DNA from: Sanderia malayensis
Taxonomy: Eukaryota; Cnidaria; Scyphozoa; Semaeostomeae; Pelagiidae
NCBI GenBank assembly: GCA_013076295.1
Contig: RQOL01000658.1
Span: 4,409,836 to 4,473,835, forward strand
DNA length: 64,000 bases
Reading direction: 5' to 3'
Part shown: positions 35,850 to 48,563 of the stretch, in pieces
How the letters are laid out: every line of letters starts with the position of its first letter
Position numbering within the stretch: position 1 is the first letter of the stretch
The notes under the pieces: generated by a model
What the model saw: only the letters and a program-made list of their open reading frames with translations
What the model was told of the DNA's origin: nothing
Database searches by the model: none
Program-made: the position numbers and the translations under genes

Positions 35850-38800
35850 AAAACGGCTTTGAATCGGTATTGTTTCATTTGTTAAGTTTATTCACACACC
35901 AATTTCTGTGTTTGACAAAACTTCATCCCGTGACAAAAGCATCAATTCTGCAACAACTTTGCGTGTTTTTATGTATGAATGAATTTAGTTTAAAAATGAC
36001 TATATTCTCTTATATACGCAAGAGAATGATAGACAAATATAATTGATGTTTGCTACATAAAGACTAAATGGCGCACATGTTCTTCCACAGGGTAAAACAA
36101 AACAGAATAAAGACAACAAGTAATATCGTCACGAATTAGGGGTATATTTTAGATTCGCTTCCTTCGTATCCACGGCTTCCCAATTTCTGCCCTTATTTTT
36201 TTCACACGTAAACTGAAGATGAAACCGCTCTTTGTATTATGTCCGCTACAGTAGAATACATGCTCTTTTATGAGAGGCCTGTTTATAAGAAGTCTAGTAC
36301 TAAGCACCCACAAATTTTAAAAACTATTGTTTCTTCATTCAAACCATACTGATTAAAACGGCTTTGAATCGGTATTGTTTCATTTGTTAAGTTTATTCAC
36401 ACACCAATTTCTGTGTTTGACAAAACTTCATCCCGTGACAAAAGCATCAATTCTGCAACAACTTTGCGTGTTTTTATGTATGAATGAATTTAGTTTAAAA
36501 ATGACTATATTCTCTTATATACGCAAGAGAATGATAGACAAATATAATTGATGTTTGCTACATAAAGACTAAATGGCGCACATGTTCTTCCACAGGGTAA
36601 AACAAAACAGAATAAAGACAACAAGTAATATCGTCACGAATTAGGGGTATATTTTAAATTCACTTCCTTCGTATCCACGGCTTCCCAATTTCTGCCCTTA
36701 TTTTTTTCACACGTAAACTGAAGATGAAACCGCTCTTTGTATTATGTCCGCTACAGTAGAATACATGCTCTTTTATGAGAGGCCTGTTTATAAGAAGTCT
36801 AGTACTGAGCACCCACAAATTTTAAAAACTATTGTTTCTTCATTCAAACCATACTGATTAAAACGGCTTTGAATCGGTATTGTTTCATTTGTTAAGTTTA
36901 TTCACACACCAATTTCTGTGTTTGACAAAACTTCATCCCGTGACAAAAGCATCAATTCTGCAACAACTTTGCGTGTTTTTATGTATGAATGAATTTAGTT
37001 TAAAAATGACTATATTCTCTTATATACGCAAGAGAATGATAGACAAATATAATTGATGTTTGCTACATAAAGACTAAATGGCGCACATGTTCTTCCACAG
37101 GGTAAAACAAAACAGAATAAAGACAACAAGTAATATCGTCACGAATTAGGGGTATATTTTAGATTCGCTTCCTTCGTATCCACGGCTTCCCAATTTCTGC
37201 CCTTATTTTTTTCACACATAAACTGAAGATGAAACCGCTCTTTGTATTATGTCCGCTACAGTAGAATACATGCTCTTTTATGAGAGGCCTGTTTATAAGA
37301 AGTCTAGTACTAAGCACCCACAAATTTTAAAAACTATTGTTTCTTCATTCAAACCATACTGATTAAAACGGCTTTGAATCGGTATTGTTTCATTTGTTAA
37401 GTTTATTCACACACCAATTTCTGTGTTTGACAAAACTTCATCCCGTGACAAAAGCATCAATTCTGCAACAACTTTGCGTGTTTTTATGTATGAATGAATT
37501 TAGTTTAAAAATGACTATATTCTCTTATATACGCAAGAGAATGATAGACAAATATAATTGATGTTTGCTACATAAAGACTAAATGGCGCACATGTTCTTC
37601 CACAGGGTAAAACAAAACAGAATAAAGACAACTAACAAGTAATATCGTCACGAATTAGGGGTATATTTTAGATTCACTTCCTTCGTATCCACGGCTTCCC
37701 AATTTCTGCCCTTATTTTTTTCACACGTAAACTGAAGATGAAACCGCTCTTTGTATTATGTCCGCTACAGTAGAATACATGCTCTTTTATGAGAGGCCTG
37801 TTTATAAGAAGTCTAGTACTGAGCACCCACAAATTTTAAAAACTATTGTTTCTTCATTCAAACCATACTGATTAAAACGGCTTTGAATCGGTATTGTTTC
37901 ATTTGTTAAGTTTATTCACACACCAATTTCTGTGTTTGACAAAACTTCATCCCGTGACAAAAGCATCAATTCTGCAACAACTTTGCGTGTTTTTATGTAT
38001 GAATGAATTTAGTTTAAAAATGACTATATTCTCTTATATACGCAAGAGAACGATAGACAAATATAATTGATGTTTGCTACATAAAGACTAAATGGCGCAC
38101 ATGTTCTTCCACAGGGTAAAACAAAACAGAATAAAGACAACAAGTAATATCGTCACGAATTAGGGGTATATTTTAGATTCGCTTCCTTCGTATCCACGGC
38201 TTCCCAATTTCTGCCCTTATTTTTTTCACACATAAACTGAAGATGAAACCGCTCTTTGTATTATGTCCGCTACAGTAGAATACATGCTCTTTTATGAGAG
38301 GCCTGTTTATAAGAAGTCTAGTACTAAGCACCCACAAATTTTAAAAACTATTGTTTCTTCATTCAAACCATACTGATTAAAACGGCTTTGAATCGGTATT
38401 GTTTCATTTGTTAAGTTTATTCACACACCAATTTCTGTGTTTGACAAAACTTCATCCCGTGACAAAAGCATCAATTCTGCAACAACTTTGCGTGTTTTTA
38501 TGTATGAATGAATTTAGTTTAAAAATGACTATATTCTCTTATATACGCAAGAGAATGATAGACAAATATAATTGATGTTTGCTACATAAAGACTAAATGG
38601 CGCACATGTTCTTCCACAGGGTAAAACAAAACAGAATAAAGACAACTAACAAGTAATATCGTCACGAATTAGGGGTATATTTTAGATTCACTTCCTTCGT
38701 ATCCACGGCTTCCCAATTTCTGCCCTTATTTTTTTCACACGTAAACTGAAGATGAAACCGCTCTTTGTATTATGTCCGCTACAGTAGAATACATGCTCTT

Positions 38801-39421
38801 TTATGAGAGGCCTGTTTATAAGAAGTCTAGTACTGAGCACCCACAAATTTTAAAAACTATTGTTTCTTCATTCAAACCATACTGATTAAAACGGCTTTGA
38901 ATCGGTATTGTTTCATTTGTTAAGTTTATTCACACACCAATTTCTGTGTTTGACAAAACTTCATCCCGTGACAAAAGCATCAATTCTGCAACAACTTTGC
39001 GTGTTTTTATGTATGAATGAATTTAGTTTAAAAATGACTATATTCTCTTATATACGCAAGAGAACGATAGACAAATATAATTGATGTTTGCTACATAAAG
39101 ACTAAATGGCGCACATGTTCTTCCACAGGGTAAAACAAAACAGAATAAAGACAACTAACAAGTAATATCGTCACGAATTAGGGGTATATTTTAAATTCAC
39201 TTCCTTCGTATCCACGGCTTCCCAATTTCTGCCCTTATTTTTTTCACACGTAAACTGAAGATGAAACCGCTCTTTGTATTATGTCCGCTACAGTAGAATA
39301 CATGCTCTTTTATGAGAGGCCTGTTTATAAGAAGTCTAGTACTAAGCACCCACAAATTTTAAAAACTATTGTTTCTTCATTCAAACCATACTGGTTAAAA
39401 CGGCTTTGAATCGGTATTGTT
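35850..39421 (+). repeat. 505-bp satellite, seven copies plus a fragment
   Basis: Units start with AAAACGGCTTTGAATCGG at 35850, 36355, 36860, 37365, 37874, 38379, 38888 and 39397. The spacing is 505 bp, or 509 bp where an extra CTAA is present in GACAACTAACAAG. Copies are nearly identical, differing at a few sites such as TTTTAGATTCGC against TTTTAAATTCAC. Each unit has a small hairpin, ATTCTCTT...AAGAGAAT. No coding frame. The array lies between the two divergent genes, ending about 120 bp before the transposase ATG. Confidence 0.97.
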
Positions 39422-39545
39422 TCGTTATATGCGAAGGGGTTTTTTGAGCCTTTTGTGCACGCGTTTGAATGAACGAACATGACCACACCACATCACTTTC
39501 CTGTCATTTTTATCCACGCAAATTAGGGTATATCTCACAATCAAC

Positions 39546-42500
39546 ATGAATTCAACCATAGCGTTTTGCTTTATTTTAATAGCTTCTTTCACTAACCTAG
39601 AAGCCATTGATATACCAAAAAGTTGGCAAAATTTGATTATAGCCACCACATCGAAATTCGAAATGTTCATTGGTTGTGGCTCTTATTGCATCATACGGAG
39701 AACTCAAGTTATGCAATATGACTGTCGGGAAATGGATACATATTTTTGTCCACCTATTGTTCTTTGGGACCCATGTTTTAACTATGTCAGGAAATTCAAA
39801 CGCCCTGTCATGTGTCCTGACCATTTCAAAATTCTGGAGCCCACTGGGCAATGGATGAACAGTAGCTCAAATTCACGCACGCCAAGAGCTGTCTGGAGCG
39901 CAGAAGGGTTGCATTTATTGGTTGCAAGAGAATACATTTGTCCTGGAACTGTGTTCGAAGAAAGCCATAGAATCCGGACAACGGACAGCAGGCTGATAGA
40001 CATTATTGGTAAGGATACATGTGATATTCTTTTTTCAAGAAAATGCTCTTTCTTTAAAATGGTCTTATCGGCAATGATGGATGATGTTTCTCGGGGGGCT
40101 TCGTTTTGTCACATTGAGCAAAAAATGAGACAGAGACAGTTAGATTTTGTATCTTTGTGCGAACAAGAACTATGTGATGATTTGGCAATGGGAATTATGC
40201 ATCTCAACCTGGAAATCGACATAAATGGGAGAGTAAAGGAGCTACAGCAACTTTTGACTGGTTGTGTGCCAGACAGTGAGACTATCAGAAGAACGTTTGT
40301 CTGCTGGTGTAATATCTATCGAAAAGAAATGGAATCGTGCATGCAAAGAACAGAGGCTACAGCTCTAATGGCTGATCATACGTTTAAGGTATGTTGAAAT
40401 TTTGGGTAGCTTGAGTCGTTCGCTCCTTTGTTGAAGGTTGTTGCGATTTAATCGATCATAGTTTTTATTATTTGCTGTTCTGCTAAAATTCCAACCAAGC
40501 ATTCAAACCTGAGTTGATAATGCACGAGAACGTATTTATCTGTCATGCATTTGGGCTCCGGTAGCTAAAATTTGCAATTTGTGATGACAGCACACGATTT
40601 CTTATTTAATGGTGTCTTATCAAGACAGTGCTGTGTTGAAGTTAGAATACATTTACCTTTGTTTTAGGTTTCAGTGAATATCGGTGTCCATCAGGAAGCA
40701 GATTCAAAATGGCTAAGATTATTTAATTCTTTATTTATCGTTATGAACGAAAATAAGGAGGTTCTTACGTGGCAACTCACTAAACGCGAAAAATTCAATG
40801 TTGTTTCAGACATGCTAATGAACTTGAAAAATAGAATGGACAAGTCTCCTACCAGGTTACAGTATTTTGTCATAGATAATTGTTGCAAATGGGAAAACAA
40901 AATAAAGGAGCTTTTCGGCCAAAACGTAAAAGTAAAGTTGGACTTGTTTCATGCCCTCCAAAGACTGACCAGAACTTTAGAGAAATCAAACCCATACCAA
41001 AACAGGATTTGCCAAGATTTGCGCTCTATTTTTCGGCAAGAGGGTGATAGTAGACAATTTCGTACAATGGCTACTCCAACAGCAGAAGTCATCGAGCAAA
41101 AGCTTTTAACGATTTTGAATAGTTGGGAATCAGTGCAAGCGCTATTAGATGGAAAGTCAATTATAAATACAAAATTTAAGAAAGCTGTTGAAAATCTGTT
41201 GATTCACATAAGAAAGGGGTGCTTGTCTGACATTCCAGTGGGCTTAGCAACAGGGATGAACGAAAACTTACATAAAAATTTGAATAAAGTATTTAAAGGT
41301 TTGAAAATGGGACCAGAACTGGCAGTAAGTCTTTTGACAATGTTTTTTTATATTTGGAACGGAAGAAGAATTTGCCAAGAAGGAAAACGTTGTTACAAAA
41401 GTATATTTGCGCTAAAGTCTTCTTCATTTAATGAAACTCATAATGAAAAAGAAAAGTTCGGTATCGGTATTTCAAGCGAAAAAATCACTTTTGACCTACC
41501 GTTGACTGAGTATGGAGATGATAGTTCTGTAAAGACTATCAATTTCACATTGATGAAAAGAAAAATATTCGTGTTCAAAAAACTTAACAGTATGTCTTGG
41601 TTAGAAAAAATTCCACAAGAATTGTTTTTTGCTGAAATTATTGTATTTAAATTGTTGCAAATGAGACAACCTTTTGTATGTCAATCCGAATTACAGCACG
41701 GTGAAGCTTTAAAATCTCGATGCAAAAACTTTGGTTATTTTCCTATTGCAAGCCTTCCTATTTCGATCGATGATGAAAACAAACTTTTAACTGTTTCTAC
41801 TTTAACAATTGGAAATTTTATGAAAGAAAATGAATATTTCAGCGGCGTTACATCGCATTTAAAATCTATTGGCTTTACATCAGATGCAAACAAAGACTTT
41901 TCAATGCTAAAAATAATTGTACAGGAGGACTTAAAGATGCAATACCGAAACCTACACGATTTAAACACAAATTCCTTAAAAAGGCAAAGACTAGGAAATA
42001 TCTCGTCTAACAAAATCTCCTGTATGAAACCTGAGTTTACCGATATTATTATTCAAACGATTTCAAATTTAGTTCAATTACCTATTGTTGTCTTTACATC
42101 AATTCCGAATATTCCGATACTGCCAATCATTCCTGAAAATCGCATGATCACAACAGATTGTCTTTTCATGGCCATCAACTTTTCTGGAAAAGTAAGCTTC
42201 GAGTTGCTGAGCAAAGATCTATTAGTGCTGCAAAATAAAGATAAGAAAGATGTAAGCAGTCGAAAAGGTTGCATGTGTGGGAAAAATGACAAAAATCGTC
42301 TTCCGAAATGTACGATGGTCGAAGGTTCCAAGTACTCCTGCAAATGCCCATGCTTTAAGTTTCAACAGTCATGTGCGAACTGCAATTGCAAAGGCTGCAT
42401 GAATCCCTTTGGAATATCGAAAGGCAACGGACCTAAACGTAAAATTGAAAGCAGCAAAGCCAAAGCTGCATTGACACACCTCAGACCATGTGCAAAGAAA

Positions 42501-42830
42501 GGAAGCCAGTTTTTGAAAGACGAAGGCGAACCGAGTACCTCTACAAGATGGAACATCGATGAAACGATATTGCTTCTGAGCTTAATGGAAGAATTTGGTG
42601 GAGCTGGAGACAATGTTAACATTTGCAAATTATTCTGTAAGATAGCTAGAGCTAATACGGACTCGAGTCTTCTGATAGAAGAAAAAAGTCAAAGACAAGT
42701 GGAAGGAAAATTGCGTAACTTGAAAGAATTACAGCAAATCTGGTATTCTCAGGTGTATATTGCAATGGAACAGCCTGCAGCGTCGGTCGCAAGTATGGAT
42801 GTGCATACATCTACAGAAAACAACATCTAA
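39546..42830 (+). CDS. DDE-like transposase with CXC and Myb-like domains
   Basis: Two exons, 39546-40388 and 40668-42830, join in phase (AAG|GTATGT...TTTTAG|GTT) to give 1,001 residues. The N-terminal part has scattered Cys (VMCPDHFKI, VAREYICPG), probably zinc-binding. Candidate catalytic residues are D277 (MADHTFK), D351 in FVIDNCC or D373 in KLDLFHALQR, and E480 in GLATGMNENLHKNLN. A Cys-rich block at 815-863 (SCKCPCF, CANCNCKGCMNPFG) resembles the tesmin/TSO1 CXC DNA-binding domain. It is followed by a Myb/SANT-like helix region (about 908-970, RWNIDETILLLSLMEEFG). The length and layout are like those of large eukaryotic transposases, but I cannot place it in a named superfamily. The first 20 residues look like a signal peptide, odd for a nuclear protein; acceptor-like AG sites at 39582 and 39600 suggest the real first exon may lie upstream. 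Confidence 0.82.
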
Positions 42831-43670
42831 CTCTAGAGTATACAATTGTGTGGTTTACGGGTTAATTAACTTTTTATTATTGTAATTCAGCATGATCTCG
42901 CAGTTAGGAAACAGTCTTTTTAGAATGGACGCCATTGTTTACGATGATTTCCAATTGTTTTCTGTTAATTTGAGAATAACAACTATGTTTTTCACAAAAA
43001 GTTTCAATAAGGTTACGTTATTATGTCATGTCGTTCCAATTGGACACACAACTCAGAACATAGTCACGAGAAGTTTCTTACTTGCGGGACCCAAAAGTAA
43101 TTCATTAGTTTTATTTTGCAATAGCTTTAATTATCTTATGACTTTTAATATCTTGCAAGTAATGAGATATAGTTTTAAAACATGCAATCTAATATTCGTT
43201 ATAATATTTATTAGCTCCAAGAAAGGATTGAATATATAACATTACGAGCTACAAACAAATCCTCAATGGCCTTTATATAACAATTTTTAACAGCATTTCT
43301 GGTTATAATTTCTTACAGCATTCATTTAATACAAAATTACATTTTTATACTTATTGCCCGATTAGTAGTTACAATATTGTAACCATTTTTCTGCATTACT
43401 TGATGTCAGAACTATTCTAGCCTAGCCTTTTAGTGGCGATTACATGTAGATATGTTTTTAACAGTTGTTCGTTTACTAAATGAAGAGTGATTAACACAAT
43501 ACGTAATATATCTCAGTATTATAGCAGTAGGCTCTTTTGTTGTAATAATTGAGGAGTTGAAATGAGTTCATCAATTCAACAATGTCTTCCCTTATTTAAA
43601 TGTTCCTTCAATTTCTGTCGTTCTTATTGGCCGTTCTAACATTGGTTTTCACCCAAACAAGTAAAAAGAA
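42831..43670. other. Transposase 3' flank, no gene seen
   Basis: AT-rich DNA. The open frame at 42892-43239 has low-complexity, hydrophobic content and no recognisable domain. Confidence 0.5.
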
Positions 43671-46266
43671 GGGTAGTGCTACAGAGAAGGTAAGTGGTTC
43701 AAGATGGTCTGAATGAAATATCGAATAAATAGAATGAAAGAATGAAATTAGCACCTCTTTCATCATCTGCTGCAATAGCGTGAGGTAGTGCCATGGGGTT
43801 GCAACGGAGAAGGTAATGGTTCAAGATGCGGTTCTGTAAGGTGAATTTTAATATTTTCAAGCTAATTAAATAGTTAGGATGAATAAGAATGAAATTAGCA
43901 CCTCTTTCATCATCTGCTGCAATAGCGTGGAGGTAGTGCCATGGGGTGTGCAACAGAGAAGGTAAGTGGTTCAAGATGCGGTTCTGTACGGATGAATTTT
44001 AATATTTTTCAAGCTAATTAAATAGTTAGGATGAAATAAGAATGAAATTAGCACCTCTTTCATCATCTGCTGCAATAGCGTGGAGGTAGTGCCATGGGGT
44101 TTGCAACGGAGAAGGTAAATGGTTCAAGATGCGGTTCTGTAAGGCTGAATTTTAATACTTTTCAAGCTAATTAAATAGTTAGGATGAATTAAGAATGAAA
44201 TTAGCACCTCTTTCATCATCTGCTGCAATAGCGTGGAGGTAGTGCCATGGGTTTGCAACGGAGAAGGTAATGGTTCAAGATGCGGTTCTGTAAGGCTGAA
44301 TTTTAATACTTTTCAAGCTAATTAAATAGTTAGGATGAATTAAGAATGAAATTAGCACCTCTTTCATCATCTGCTGCAATAGCGTGGAGGTAGTGCCATG
44401 GGGTGTGCAACAGAGAAGGTAAGTGGTTCAAGATGCGGTTCTGTACGGATGAATTTTAATATTTTTCAAGCTAATTAAATAGTTAGGATGAAATAAGAAT
44501 GAAATTAGCACCTCTTTCATCATCTGCTGCAATAGCGTGGAGGTAGTGCCATGGGGTTTGCAACGGAGAAGGTAAATGGTTCAAGATGCGGTTCTGTAAG
44601 GCTGAATTTTAATACTTTTCAAGCTAATTAAATAGTTAGGATGAATTAAGAATGAAATTAGCACCTCTTTCATCATCTGCTGCAATAGCGTGGAGGTAGT
44701 GCCATGGGGTGTGCAACAGAGAAGGTAAGTGGTTCAAGATGCGGTTCTGTACGGATGAATTTTAATATTTTTCAAGCTAATTAAATAGTTAGGATGAAAT
44801 AAGAATGAAATTAGCACCTCTTTCATCATCTGCTGCAATAGCGTGGAGGTAGTGCCATGGGGTTTGCAACGGAGAAGGTAAATGGTTCAAGATGCGGTTC
44901 TGTAAGGCTGAATTTTAATACTTTTCAAGCTAATTAAATAGTTAGGATGAATTAAGAATGAAATTAGCACCTCTTTCATCATCTGCTGCAATAGCGTGGA
45001 GGTAGTGCCATGGGTTGTGCAACAGAGAAGGTAAGTGTTTCAAGATGCGGTTCTGTAAGGCTGAATTTTAATACTTTTCAAGCTAATTAAATAGTTAGGA
45101 TGAATTAAGAATGAAATTAGCACCTCTTTCATCATCTGCTGCAATAGCGTGGAGGTAGTGCCATGGGGTGTGCAACGGAGAAGGTAAGTGGTTCAAGATG
45201 CGGTTTTGTAAGGCTGAATTTTAATACTTTTCAAGCTAATTAAATAGTTAGGATGAATTAAGAATGAAATTAGCACCTCTTTCATCATCTGCTGCAATAG
45301 CGTGGAGGTAGTGCCATGGGGTGTGCAACGGAGAAGGTAAGTGGTTCAAGATGCGACTCTGTACGGATGAATTTTAATACTTTTCAAGCTAATTAAATAG
45401 TTAGGATGAAATAAGAATGAAATTAGCACCTCTTTCATTATCTGCTGCAATAGCGTGGAGGTAGTGCCATGGGTTGTGCAACAGAGAAGGTAAGTGTTTC
45501 AAGATGCGGTTCTGTAAGGCTGAATTTTAATACTTTTCAAGCTAATTAAATAGTTAGGATGAATTAAGAATGAAATTAGCACCTCTTTCATCATCTGCTG
45601 CAATAGCGTGGAGGTAGTGCCATGGGTTGTGCAACAGAGAAGGTAAGTGGTTCAAGATGCGACTCTGTACGGATGAATTTTAATACTTTTCAAGCTAATT
45701 AAATAGTTAGGATGAAATAAGAATGAAATTAGCACCTCTTTCATCATCTGCTGCAATAGCGTGGAGGTAGTGCCATGGGTTGTGCAACAGAGAAGGTAAG
45801 TGTTTCAAGATGCGGTTCTGTAAGGCTGAATTTTAATACTTTTCAAGCTAATTAAATAGTTAGGATGAATTAAGAATGAAATTAGCACCTCTTTCATCAT
45901 CTGCTGCAATAGCGTGGAGGTAGTGCCATGGGGTGTGCAACGGAGAAGGTAAGTGGTTCAAGATGCGACTCTGTACGGATGAATTTTCATACTTTTCAAG
46001 CTAATTAAATAGTTAGGATAAAATAAGAATGAAATTAGCACCTCTTTCATCATCTGCTGCAATAGCGTGGAGGTAGTGCCATGGGGTGTGCAACGGAGAA
46101 GGTAAGTGGTTCAAGATGCGACTCTGTACGGATGAATTTTCATACTTTTCAAGCTAATTAAATAGTTAGGATAAAATAAGAATGAAATTAGCACCTCTTT
46201 CATCATCTGTTGCAGTGGCGTAGAGGTAGTGCCATTGGGTGTGCAACAGAGAAGGTAAGTGGTTGG
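43671..46266 (+). repeat. 153-bp satellite, 17 copies, forward orientation
   Basis: Landmark GAATGAAATTAGCACCTC occurs at 43740, 43887, 44040, 44193, 44344, 44497, 44650, 44803, 44956, 45109, 45262, 45415, 45568, 45721, 45874, 46027 and 46180. Every unit contains GCAATAGCGTGGAGGTAGTG and GAGAAGGTAA(G/A)TG. Variant bases alternate along the array, which points to duplication of two- or three-unit blocks. No coding frame. Confidence 0.97.
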
Positions 46267-46836
46267 GTATGAAGTGAAGGTAAGTCAATTTACATTGGTA
46301 TAAGCATAATTCTCATTTATCCATGATTACTCTGATATCTAAATGTTTAACTTACTTTCGATCATTCTCGCGTAAAGTAAATGGTAAGTTATCGCAAAAA
46401 CACAACAAAGACAGGTTGAAGACCAAGGGAGGCATGGCGCACGTGGTTGAATTGAGCAAGGGGACGTTGCTCGATGCGTGAAAATCAAGGGGAGGATAAA
46501 TTCCTTCTGCGTTTTCTCTAGAGGTGTTTTCTTGTAACAAAAAGTTGATCCGCCTCCCCTTAGATTTTTATGCGCCAGCGTATGACCCCTTGCAAGTAAG
46601 GCCATTTGCGCGATGTCCCATTACTGTTATGCGCCTCTATCACTATGTTTCTAGTCTAATATCAGCGTTCTGGTAGATAAACTGTTCCTAACTATTTTTC
46701 TGGCTCGAACCTCTTCTTACTACGCAATCCGACAACTAAACTTCACTCTCTATCATCACTTATCTAATTTATCTAATCTATTTAATTATTTATTTTATGG
46801 TAGTCAGTGCAGCTAACATTATATATCAACTTAAAT
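46267..46836. other. Spacer between the opposed 153-bp arrays
   Basis: Unique DNA of about 570 bp. A minus-strand frame of 88 codons (46339-46605) has no recognisable features. Confidence 0.5.
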
Positions 46837-47704
46837 GACTTACCTGGCTCTTGAACCACTTACCTGGTCGGTGCACACCCCGTAGCACTACCTCCACGCT
46901 ACTGCAACCGATGATCGAAATGATGCAACTGTCAATGTAATTCCATTCTAAATGCTTCAGTTGATTTAAATGTAATAAATTCGTTTCTCAAGTAATGCAA
47001 TTTGCACCACTTACCTTGTTGGTTACCCTCCCCGTAGCACTACCTCCACGCTACTGCAACCGATGATCGAAATGATGCAAATGTCAATGTCATTCCATTC
47101 TAAATGCTTCAGTTGATTTAAATGTAATAAATTCATTTCTCAAGTAGCGCATTTTGCACCACTTACCTTGTTGGTTACCCTCCCCGTAGCACTACCTCCA
47201 CGCTACTGCAACCGATGATCGAAATGATGCAACTGTCAATGTAATTCCATTCTAAATGCTTCAGTTGATTTAAATGTAATAAATTCATTTTTCAAGTAAT
47301 GCAATTTGCACCACTTACCTCCTCCGTTGCACACCCCATGGCACTACCTCTACGCTATTGCAACAGATGATGAAAGAGGTGCTAATTTTATTGTAAGTAT
47401 TTAATTAGCTTGAAAAGTATTAAAATTCATCCGTACAGAAGCGCATCTTGAACCACTTACCTTCTCTGTTACACACCCATGGCACTACCTCCACGCTATT
47501 GCAGCAGATGATGAAAGAGGTGCTAATTTTATTCTAAGTATTTAATTAGCTTGAAAAGTATTAAAATTCATCCGTACAGAAGCGCATCTTGAACCACTTA
47601 CCTTCTCTGTTACACACCCATGGCACTACCTCTACGCTATTGCAACAGATGATAAAAGAGGTGCTAATTTCATTCTTCATTTCATTCTAATTATTTAATT
47701 AGCC
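46837..47704 (-). repeat. 153-bp satellite in reverse orientation, about six copies
   Basis: Reverse complement of the array at 43671-46266. The three copies nearest the spacer belong to a diverged subtype (CTACTGCAACCGATGATCG); the outer three match the main type. With the forward array it forms a long inverted repeat around a 570-bp spacer. Confidence 0.93.
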
Positions 47705-48563
47705 TAAATTTCACTTGATAAAATACGTTCCATCTCGTGCTAGTAGTATTGAAAATTACATGTTGATAACCTGATAAATAAGAACTTGGACGCTGTTGAA
47801 TAGTTCACTAACTTGAAGTAATGGTTCCAAAAAATAAGCTCCTATAGAGCTAATCACAATCTGGCCGCCATGTAACAGCGTTATTTTTTAAATTACAAAT
47901 GTATAGCTCATGTATTAACATCACTGTAATATAAAGTACCATTTTATAATAGAATAAAAGTGAAGTGAGTTCAATTCATTTTCAGTGGTAACATATCTTC
48001 GCTACCTTATTAAAAAATAAATGGTCTCATGTTTATGCAGATTTACCAACAAATTTAACAGCAGAATGGTAGAAAATACATCAATATAAAAAAACACATA
48101 GGTGAACAACAAATAGAAAAGCTCTGAACAAAGCTCTTAAGCCATAGAGCATGAATTTTCAAAACGTACAATAATTTACACTTACAAAAAATAACTATGA
48201 AAATAGTTATTTTTTGTAAGTGTATGTAAGTGTATTTTGTAATAATTATAAAATCTGCACTAAAGCACCAAATAGATTGTAGCGTCTATTACATCTTTGC
48301 ATCAGGAAAATATGCTATCTGTTATACTTTTATAAGAAACCTCAGTTCGGAAAAAACATATTAAGGATGTTTCAAAACATCTTCAATGTTTTCCAAGGGC
48401 ATACTTAATACTGGCATTACTCTTACATAAGATAGAAAATTTGTTAATTGGTTTTAATTACCAACCATACCACAAACCAGGTAATTGTGAAAAACTTAAG
48501 ACTTTTGATTATTGTGCCCCAATGGTCTCTGCTGCTACATTGTTTAAGGCATGCATATATCTA
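47705..48563. other. Transposon interior, no gene; perfect hairpin at 48177-48224
   Basis: No gene is seen. Bases 48177-48198 (TACACTTACAAAAAATAACT...) and 48203-48224 are perfect 22-bp inverted repeats with a 4-base loop. Confidence 0.8.

Noticed and set aside
42892..43239. Open frame of 115 codons after the transposase
   Set aside because: AT-rich, hydrophobic composition with no recognised motif, in a non-coding context.
46339..46605. Open frame of 88 codons between the satellite arrays (minus strand)
   Set aside because: No motif, and located in the spacer of an inverted satellite; no support for a gene.
46845..47170. U1 snRNA-like ACTTACCTGG stretches
   Set aside because: They belong to the 153-bp satellite, and no other part of U1 is present.
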